Below are positions 57,801-64,000 of a stretch of 64,000 nucleotides of DNA, piece by piece. Each line of letters starts with the position of its first letter. Position 1 is the first letter of the stretch. Below the pieces are notes generated by a model. That model saw nothing but the letters and a program-made list of their open reading frames with translations, made no database searches and had not been told where the DNA came from. Source of the DNA: Mytilus galloprovincialis (lineage: Eukaryota > Mollusca > Bivalvia > Mytilida > Mytilidae); the NCBI RefSeq assembly GCF_965363235.1, contig NC_134846.1, forward strand, positions 32,808,218 to 32,872,217, written 5' to 3'. The position numbers were made by a program, and so were the translations under genes.

Positions 57801-59327
57801 TTTGCTCAGAAGTTTTAAAGGAGAAGATTTTGTGAAAAAATAATGGACAACAAGGAACGATGACGGACGACGGTCGCAAAGTCAAGAGAAATTCTCACTT
57901 GACTCTTTAGGTCAGTACGTATACGTGACTGAGAAACATAAACCCTACCAACATAATGGGATGATTGAAGGTGCTCTGGAAGGGTGAGCTAAGTCTGCTC
58001 CACATGAGACACCGATCGTGTTGCACAAAGTCATGTAAGTATTAAACTGCATGGATTTTTAATTGTGATGACATTTTATTATAATTATTTTAAACAATAT
58101 AGTATAATATGACACACTATACACCTTATGAATTGAATATACATACTAGACGTCCGATGGTTGAAATTAAATCTATCTCGACAGGATATTCAAAAAGTAT
58201 CTGTACTTTCGGAAATGCTGGTGACGTTGATGATTGTGGTTGGCTTGTAAGTGGTGCAAACAGATACAAATGGACTCTAAAACGGGGAAAAACTCCAATA
58301 ATTAAAACAGGACCAGACAGAGACCACACGACTGCGTCTGGTAAGTTAAAATTCATTTAACGGTAAAATAATGATGCAAATTCAAATGTATTAAGCATAT
58401 AATGTAGTTAAGACCCAACGGGATATCAATTATTATTTATTGGTCAACTGTATGCATCTATAATAGCAGTGTCACGATGGGTTTTAACTTAATAAATTGA
58501 CTGTGAAATTTTTTTAACTCCAAGGCATTAACATAATGTTATATAAAATGCCTTTTATCAGTTTTCAATACATTAGAAAACAATAAATCATTTTGTTTTC
58601 TATCAGGTTATTAACTATGATGAAACATATATAAATATAATAATATATTGCACATGGTTCTAATCATTTACGTTATACAAAATATCATGCATCTTCATTG
58701 AGGCTTTAAACAATGAGGCAACACATACTATTTTTGATAGCAAAATAATATATTGTCACCAACGTTGAATCAAACATAATGCACAATGAAAAAAAAATAT
58801 TCAAAAGAAGGACTTTGATATAATGTCTAAATTTCTACAAAATCTATACTGTACATGTATTTATCTTGTTCACGTATTTCTTTCATACACAGGAGTATTA
58901 CCGTGTTCATAATTTAGTTGAAATATTTTTTTATACTGTTATACAAATATTCATATATAAAAACCATACTTATTTTTAGCACATGGTTATTATGCATACA
59001 CAGAATCCCTGATTGGATCAACAAATAATGACGAAAGTAATCTTCGTTCTGGTTGGATAGTACCAAGTCTGAACCAATGTTTGACATTTTGGTATCACAT
59101 GTATGGGAGAGATATTAAAACATTGAAAATATTTCAAAATAGCAGCGGACACAGTATAGAGCTATGGAACAAAACGGGTAGTCAAGGGAACAAATGGTAT
59201 TTTCAATCACTTGCATTGAAAAATATTGGACCATATCAAATTAATTTTAAAGCTATTCGTGGTAACGGGGACAGAAGTAATATTGCTGTTGATGATATAA
59301 CTATTAAAAACACCGTCTGCAACAAAG
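48814..59327 (+). CDS. Receptor D: signal peptide, SUEL-like and MAM domains (3' end open)
   Basis: Exons 48814-48883 (or the alternative first exon 49629-49704), 53606-53866, 58185-58340 and 58980-59327 join in phase 1. The SUEL-like exon is a close relative of receptor C's first domain. The last two exons form a MAM domain: CTFGNAGDVDDCGW, TGPDRDHTT, GYYAYTES, then LRSGWIVPSL, CLTFWYHMYG, and a C-terminal NIAVDDITIKNTVC. MAM is an extracellular adhesion and receptor module of roughly 160 residues, and this one has near-normal length. No TM or stop follows within the window. The exon at 59327 ends in phase 1 and the next exon must lie beyond the microsatellite and satellite DNA, or the gene is broken there. 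It is probably a receptor like A-C. Confidence 0.7.
49629..49704 (+). CDS. Second candidate first exon for receptor D, paralogous to receptor C exon 1
   Basis: MDTIFPLIIFLCCYCNLSNI onward to TKG, phase 1, before GTTGGG, a weaker donor than at 48883. It resembles the receptor C leader (MEIIFVLIIVLCYS, ending QKG). Upstream text is also shared: ATGACCACATCC at 49552 and ATCCGACTGA. It is either an alternative promoter and first exon or a remnant of a duplicated gene. Confidence 0.45.
49705..51114 (+). other. Receptor D intron, part without clear features
   Basis: A decayed family 1 segment lies around 50200-50345; the rest is AT-rich. Confidence 0.4.
51115..51275. repeat. Inverted-repeat element (TAGCCTTTGTATGAGGTC)
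   Basis: TAGCCTTTGTATGAGGTCGA at the left and TGACCTCATACAAAGGCTA at the right with GATATA/TATTGACC motifs between. Palindromic, non-coding. Confidence 0.65.
51650..52856 (+). mobile_element. RT retroelement, longest copy of family 2 (5'-truncated, broken)
   Basis: The ORF end reads KLYTKIYDKRD, SYGVYISQLVRF, LLHQGFRYHKLVKTFNKFYH, and a 3' UTR follows from about 52210 to the fixed CTCAATTTTATT end. The YDKRD and SYGVYISQL blocks are the same as those after the YIDD motif at 60.4 kb, so it belongs to that broad RT type. It looks broken in a few places. Confidence 0.7.
52930..53025. mobile_element. Short inverted-repeat element, relative of 91-797
   Basis: ACTCGTATGGTCCGACCATA and TATATGGTCCAAATACTCCT form the arms; decayed copy. 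Confidence 0.45.
53606..53866 (+). CDS. SUEL-like domain exon of receptor D
   Basis: Acceptor TTTCTGCAG, donor GTACGT, phase 1-1, 261 bases. It encodes GFQGNTFFSNSS, CEGNTTITII, IKRDCNKERTCTIS, SCLFNDYG and SISYSCTG. Seven cysteines are present. Identity with 36651-36923 is obvious by eye along the second half, so the two genes arose by duplication. Confidence 0.75.
54002..56136. mobile_element. 2.1 kb long-terminal-inverted-repeat DNA element
   Basis: Inverted repeats of roughly 380 bp (54002-54395 and 55745-56136) begin CACTGGGGTAAAGCTGATGA. Within each arm GATGACCGTAA is repeated about seven times. AATCAT flanks both sides (53996-54001, 56137-56142). No transposase inside; the centre holds other repeats, including a TTCGTCCGTTCGTC segment near 55260. 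The long arms resemble foldback-type or MULE-like elements; a 6 bp duplication fits no family well. Confidence 0.75.
54922..55070. mobile_element. 149 bp MITE inside the long-inverted-repeat element
   Basis: Imperfect ends CAGGGGCGGATTAAGC / GAATCCACCACTG enclose GGGGGTCCC and C-run stretches. hAT-like ends by recall; target duplication not clear. Confidence 0.45.
56340..56520 (+). other. Short unrecognised open frame ending at a splice-donor-like site
   Basis: A continuous reading runs FTRGLYNAGNAFKLFYENPS, KQFWARFLTPTNLPDPGAIT, QYK, and ends at CAATATAAAC followed by GTAAGT. It looks protein-like (aromatic- and Asn/Pro-rich), yet lies inside nested repeats. No family recognised and no good upstream acceptor. 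It may be captured host exon or transposon protein. Confidence 0.3.
56545..56735 (-). repeat. Retroelement 3' end, family 1
   Basis: AAGAAGATGTTGTATGACTT, then CCAATGAGGCAACTCTCC, ACGGTACGGTCTTCAACA and TATTCAGCTATAAATTGC; minus orientation. Confidence 0.55.
58185..58340 (+). CDS. MAM domain, first-half exon
   Basis: The reading GYSKSICTFGNAGDVDDCGW, TLKRGKTP, TGPDRDHTTASG is a typical N-terminal MAM half (first Cys, CGW, TGP..DHT). The phase-1 acceptor at 58184 (ATCTCGACAG) has a modest pyrimidine tract. An acceptor at 58107 would give phase 0 and fails to match the preceding exon. Donor GTAAGT is strong. Confidence 0.75.
58980..59327 (+). CDS. MAM domain, second-half exon
   Basis: 348 bases, phase 1-1, after acceptor TATTTTTAG. 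It encodes AHGYYAYTES (the MAM GxYxYxE motif), SGWIVPSLNQCLTFWYHMYG, and finishes GDRSNIAVDDITI, the conserved MAM end, with a last Cys. Donor GTAAGA. Confidence 0.8.
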
Positions 59328-59619
59328 GTAAGACCCTGACCATTATTTGCGTAGAAATCGATGCTTCTTACATGAGTTTAAGATTATTTATATTAATATC
59401 AGAGCAATATTGACAGTAAGGGTAAATCTTAACCGTTTAATAATATTATCTTCAAAAGATTAATTGTATCGAGAAAAATTATAAAACTTTTGAAGAATAC
59501 ATAAAGACAAACAGTAAAATTTAAAAAACAAACTGAGATCTACAAGAAAAAATACCATTGATGGTTATATTTAAAAAGATGTATATGGGAGGGTAGTTCA
59601 GTTGTATAATTAAAAAAGA

Positions 59620-59726
59620 TGAAATTAAGATAAATAAGATAAATAAGATGTATAAATAAAATAAATAAAATAAATAAAATAAATATAATAAATAAAATAA
59701 ATAAATAAAATAAAATAGATAAATAA

Positions 59727-59781
<55 letters not shown>

Positions 59782-59998
59782 AAATAAAAAAAAATAAAAT
59801 AAAATAAAATAAATAATAAAGTAAATAAAAAAAATAAAACTAAAATAGATAAAAAAGATAAAATGAAATAAATAAATAATAATATAAATAATATAAATTA
59901 AAGAAATTAAATAAATTAAATGAAATAAGATAAATCAAATCAAATCAAATCAAATAAATCAAATCAAATCAAATAAATCAAATCAAATCAAATAAAAA
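59620..59998 (+). repeat. AAATA/AAAT microsatellite
   Basis: About 380 bases of TAAA, AAATA and AAATC units with long (AAAT)n stretches. It starts about 290 bases after the last MAM exon. Confidence 0.95.
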
Positions 59999-60282
59999 AA
60001 ATCTTAATCTCAGAATGACTATGTCTAACCCAAACAGCGATTGGGGATCCTATGTTTAAGTTTAATTATGTAAGGTTAAACAAAACCAAATATAGCTATC
60101 ATTTAATGCATTGCTGTAAGCTATTCCGTATTATTGATTTATTGTTGATGGTTACATTTAAATAGTTCAATTACCATATCTCAGAAAACATGTAAAGATA
60201 ACTCTACCTATGAATGTTAACAAACTATATAGAAAAAATGCCTGATTTTACTCCTTAAGCATCACAGCAGAACCACCCGAAC

Positions 60283-60317
60283 CGACCCCTCCCCCTACCC
60301 CCCCCCCACCCCCCACG
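60283..60317 (+). repeat. C-rich tract
   Basis: CCCCTCCCCCTACCCCC onward; G-quadruplex-capable on the minus strand. Confidence 0.8.
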
Positions 60318-60369
60318 TCCCCATTGATAACTGGCTTACATACTTCACATAATTTAAGATAAGAAGTTA

Positions 60370-61200
60370 GCGATATCCTTCAACTCTACTTTCCGCTATA
60401 TAGATGATGTTCTTTCACTAAATAATTCAAAATTTGGTGACTATATGGAACGCATCTATCCAATCGAACTAGAGATAAAGGATACTACAGATACAGTAAA
60501 GTCGACCTCATATCTTGACTTTCATCTAGAAATTGACAATGAGGGTTGAAAATAAAACTTTACGACAAAAGAGATGCTTTCAGCTTTCCAATTGCGCACT
60601 TTCCATTTCTAAGTAGCAACATTCCAGCAGCACCTGCAACGGTGTATATATCTCCTAATTGATACGATATTCCGGTGCTTGCGTTTCCTATCATGATTTT
60701 CTTGATGGAGGGTTGCTGCTCACAATGAAGCTATTAAACCAAGAGTTCCAAGTGGTGAAGTTGAAATCATCCCTTTGTTCATTTTACGGACGCCATTACG
60801 AGTTGGTTGACCGTTATGGAATAATCGTTTCACAAATGATATCGAATATGTTCCTTAAGTGGTAACTACAATCCCCTTCACTTTCATGAATGTGACCTAC
60901 CAAATTAGACTATTTACCGGATTTGTTGTCACATAAGCAACACGACGGGTGACACTTGTGGGGCAGGATCTGCTTACCCTTCCGGAGCACCTGAGATCAC
61001 TCCTAGTTTTTGGTGGGGTTCGTGTTGCTTATTCTTAAGTCTTCTATGTTGTGTCATGTGTACTATTGTTTGTCTGTTTGTCTTTTTCATTTTTAGCCAT
61101 GGCGTTGTCAGTTTGTTTTCGATTTGTGAGTTTGACTGTACCTCCGATATCTTTCATGCCTCTTTTAATGGTTACAATTACGCATTGTTTAATAACATTA
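60370..61200 (+). mobile_element. RT retroelement 3' part with YIDD motif, family 3 (broken)
   Basis: A reverse-transcriptase palm fragment with FRYIDDVLSLNN and IYPIELEIKDTTDT, SYLDFHLEID, followed by thumb-region remnants (HYELVDRYGI) and a UTR shared with 34150-34640. 5'-truncated fossil; class not settled between LINE-like and Penelope-like. Confidence 0.7.
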
Positions 61201-61261
61201 GACTAAGTATCAATCTTGTATGACATGCGTGTAGCAAAAGCAAAAACTGCCTCAAAGATTT

Positions 61262-61290
61262 GTTATCAATATATATATATATATATATAT
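61262..61290 (+). repeat. TA microsatellite at satellite border
   Basis: (AT)n directly abuts the first satellite unit. Confidence 0.85.
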
Positions 61291-64000
61291 ACAACTCGTC
61301 TAAACATCAACCCAACAATGTTAGATCTGTAAATTTGCTTTCGCAAATTTTTGGTTCTTCCCTCGCCGGGATTCGAACCCATGCTACTGTGATATCGTGA
61401 CACCAAATCGCCTGCACTGCAGCCGTCCCGCTAGACCACACGACCACCTGGGCTCTCAAAAAAAAGGAGCTTTCGCTGGCCATGTGTTACCTTTCCACGT
61501 CAGTTTTAATCTAGCGGCGTACTACAGTACATGATATATAAGGCATGAAGACGTTATTGTTACAGATCAGCTAAATTATCTATAGTATAGGATCCTACAA
61601 ATTAATGTACTATACAGTCACAGAAAATAATTATATTTATAAGTACGTCTGAGTCAGTGACAACTCTACAACAGATGTATCCATCGGATCGCCATCAATG
61701 ATGGTGATACATGGCTGTGTACATAATGTATATACAACTCGTCTAAACATCAACCCAACAATGTTAGATCTGTAAATTTGCTTTCGCAAATTTTTGGTTC
61801 TTCCCTCGCCGGGATTCGAACCCATGCTACTGTGATATCGTGACACCAAATCGCCTGCACTGCAGCCGTCCCGCTAGACCACACGACCACCTGGGCTCTC
61901 AAAAAAAAGAGCTTTCGCTGGCCATGTGTTACCTTTCCACGTCAGTTTTAATCTAGCGGCGTACTACAGTACATGATATATAAGGCATGAAGATGTTATT
62001 GTTACAGATCAGCTAAATTATCTATAGTAAAGGATCCTACAAATTAATGTAATATACAGTCACAGAAAAATTATATTTATAAGTACGTCTGAGTCAGTGA
62101 CAACTCTACAACAGATGTATCCATCGGATCGCCATCAATGATGGTGATACATGACTGTGTACATAATGTATATACAACTCGTCTAAACATCAACCCAACA
62201 ATGTTAGATCTGTAAATTTGCTTTCGCAAATTTTTGTTTCTTCCCTCGCCGGGATTCGAACCCATGCTACTGTGATATCGTGACACCAAATCGCCTGCAC
62301 TGCATCCGTCCCGCTAGACCACACGACCACCTGGGCTCTCAAAAAAAAGAGCTTTCGCTGGCCATGTGTTACCTTTCCACGTCAGTTTTAATCTAGCGGC
62401 GTACTACAGTACATGATATATAAGGCATGAAGATGTTATTGTTACAGATCAGCTAAATTATCTATAGTAAAGGATCCTACAAATTAATGTAATATACAGT
62501 CACAGAAAATAATTATATTTATAAGTACGTCTGAGTCAGTGACAACTCTACAACAGATGTATCCATCGGATCGCCATCAATGATGGTGATACATGGCTGT
62601 GTACATAATGTATATACAACTCGTCTAAAGATCAACCCAACAATGTTAGATCTGTAAATTTGCTTTCGCAAATTTTTGGTTCTTCCCTCGCCGGGATTCG
62701 AACCCATGCTACTGTGATATCGTGACACCAAATCGCCTGCACTGCAGCCGTCCCGCTAGACCACACGACCACCTGGGCTCTAAAAAAAAAAGAGCTTTCG
62801 CTGGCCATGTGTTACCTTTCCACGTCAGTTTTAATCTAGCGGCGTACTACAGTACATGATATATAAGGCATGAAGACGTTATTGTTACAGATCAGCTAAA
62901 TTATCTATAGTATAGGATCCTACAAATTAATGTACTATACAGTCACAGAAAATAATTATATTTATAAGTACGTCTGAGTCAGTGACAACTCTACAACAGA
63001 TGTATCCATCGGATCGCCATCAATGATGGTGATACATGGCTGTGTACATAATGTATATACAACTCGTCTAAACATCAACCCAACAATGTTAGATCTGTAA
63101 ATTTGCTTTCGCAAATTTTTGGTTCTTCCCTCGCCGGGATTCGAACCCATGCTACTGTGATATCGTGACACCAAATCGCCTGCACTGCAGCCGTCCCGCT
63201 AGACCACACGACCACCTGGGCTCTCAAAAAAAAGAGCTTTCGCTGGCCATGTGTTACCTTTCCACGTCAGTTTTAATCTAGCGGCGTACTACAGTACATG
63301 TTATATAAGGCATGAAGATGTTATTGTTACAGATCAGCTAAATTATCTATAGTAAAGGATCCTACAAATTAATGTAATATACAGTCACAGAAAATAATTA
63401 TATTTATAAGTACGTCTGAGTCAGTGACAACTCTACAACAGATGTATCCATCGGATCGCCATCAATGATGGTGATACATGGCTGTGTACATAATGTATAT
63501 ACAACTCGTCTAAACATCAACCCAACAATGTTAGATCTGTAAATTTGCTTTCGCAAATTTTTGGTTCTTCCCTCGCCGGGATTCGAACCCATGCTACTGT
63601 GATATCGTGACACCAAATCGCCTGCACTGCAGCCGTCCCGCTAGACCACACGACCACCTGGGCTCTCAAAAAAAAGAGCTTTCGCTGGCCATGTGTTACC
63701 TTTCCACGTCAGTTTTAATCTAGCGGCGTACTACAGTACATGATATATAAGGCATGAAGATGTTATTGTTACAGATCAGCTAAATTATCTATAGTAAAGG
63801 ATCCTACAAATTAATGTAATATACAGTCACAGAAAATAATTATATTTATAAGTACGTCTGAGTCAGTGACAACTCTACAACAGATGTATCCATCGGATCG
63901 CCATCAATGATGGTGATACATGGCTGTGTACATAATGTATATACAACTCGTCTAAACATCAACCCAACAATGTTAGATCTGTAAATTTGCTTTCGCAAAT
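61291..64000 (-). repeat. 442 bp satellite with tRNA-like pol III head in every unit
   Basis: Six complete units start at 61291, 61734, 62174, 62616, 63059 and 63501; a seventh runs off the end. Spacing is 440-443 bases and identity is very high. On the minus strand each unit has an A-box-like TGGTCTAGCGGG and a perfect B box GGTTCGAATCC about 58 bases apart, the layout of a class II (long variable arm) tRNA gene, followed by a unique body. The supposed acceptor strands do not pair, so it is a tRNA-derived SINE-type head, not a working tRNA. A 70-codon frame repeats in every unit only because the units are near-identical. Confidence 0.9.
61358..61447 (-). other. tRNA-like sequence in satellite unit 1
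   Basis: B box at 61369-61379 and A box at 61427-61438 (minus strand). Equivalent copies lie at the same offset in units 2-6. T-loop TTCGAAT is intact and its stem has about four pairs. Acceptor ends GTGGTCG and CGAGGGA do not pair. Confidence 0.65.

Larger units (their letters stand above)
53943..57923 (-). mobile_element. Hairpin-ended element (copy 2), split by later insertions
   Basis: The reverse complement of the 41901 element's right end (CTAGAGGCTC, GTGTCGCTCACCT) is at 53943. Its left end (CTCACTTGACTCTTTAGGTC) is at about 57900. Internal parts at 56143-56365 and 56760-57890 match the element's tandem units in places. A 2.1 kb element (54002-56136) and a smaller segment with a family 1 end (about 56369-56735) interrupt it. 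Confidence 0.55.

Noticed and set aside
58108-58184. Upstream extension of the first MAM exon to acceptor 58107
   Set aside because: Entry there is phase 0, which does not fit the phase-1 end of the SUEL-like exon. The phase-1 acceptor at 58184 gives a normal MAM start.
61358-61447. Functional tRNA gene
   Set aside because: A and B boxes are good but the acceptor strands do not pair and no normal anticodon stem is evident. Tandem recurrence fits a tRNA-derived repeat.
61637-63616. Five near-identical 70-codon minus-strand ORFs, MVSRYHSSMGSNPGEGR type
   Set aside because: They begin inside the tRNA-like sequence and recur only because the satellite unit recurs. No protein-like features.
1-64000. 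CRISPR array, bacterial operon or organellar insert
   Set aside because: No regular spacer-repeat pattern, no ribosome binding sites with long ORFs, and no mitochondrial genes are visible.

Overview
The window is AT-rich, intron-rich animal DNA crowded with interspersed repeats, and it looks like a bivalve mollusc. I favour a Mytilus-type mussel because several repeat families match sequence I remember as abundant in mussel genomic and transcript data. That is recall, not a search result. No bacterial-type genes, rRNA operons or CRISPR arrays are visible. Real coding DNA is a small fraction, nearly all of it short exons with clean splice sites.

Five host loci can be assembled by splice phase. 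(1) Receptor A (+, 11512-19471, 5' end not found): Ser/Thr-rich stalk exons, a transmembrane (TM) exon and a 261-residue tyrosine-rich tail. (2) Receptor B (+, 24755-28334, ectodomain not found): short stalk, TM exon, and a 180-residue tyrosine-rich tail with ITIM-like motifs. It may be a separate gene or an alternative 3' end of receptor A. (3) A cysteine- and tyrosine-rich protein (CYYR1-like; minus, 34027-29413), complete in four exons, 179 aa. (4) Receptor C (+, 34905-41820), complete in five exons, 303 aa: signal peptide, two cysteine-rich domains resembling divergent SUEL/rhamnose-binding lectin folds, TM and a short tail. (5) Receptor D (+, from 48814 or 49629, open at the 3' side): signal peptide, one SUEL-like domain and a MAM domain in two exons. 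A, B and C share an exon design (TM exon entered in phase 1, left in phase 2 inside an Arg codon). C and D share first-domain sequence, and C's first exon resembles the one at 49629. I read the stretch as a tandem cluster of cell-surface receptors of a lineage-specific family, probably signalling or adhesion proteins. A lone NADAR-domain exon lies on the minus strand at 5589-5730.

The rest is mobile and tandem DNA. Region by region: 0.1-1.5 kb two inverted-repeat elements side by side; 1.6-3.5 kb retroelement 3' ends and a LINE 3' end; 4.9-6.8 kb a hairpin, the NADAR exon and a small inverted-repeat element; 11.2-11.5 kb a GC-rich palindromic array next to the first receptor A exon; 22.4-23.2 kb a minisatellite; 25.1-25.7 kb a TTAA-flanked element; 32.7-33.8, 38.0-38.6 and 51.6-52.9 kb 5'-truncated copies of one reverse-transcriptase element; 38.8-39.9 kb a Ginger-like DNA transposon; 40.7-41.0 kb a polypurine inverted-repeat element just upstream of a splice acceptor; 41.9-43.2 and 53.9-57.9 kb two copies of a hairpin-ended element, the second split by a 2.1 kb long-inverted-repeat element; 43.5-45.3 kb a LINE split by a 537 bp element; 47.3-48.4 kb another tandem-core element; 59.6-60.0 kb an AAATA-type microsatellite; and 61.3-64.0 kb a 442 bp satellite whose every unit carries a tRNA-like pol III head.

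The most promising biology is the receptor cluster. It has exchangeable TM/tail cassettes, duplicated signal-peptide exons and divergent lectin-like domains. The tRNA-headed satellite with a three-unit higher-order pattern is the second.
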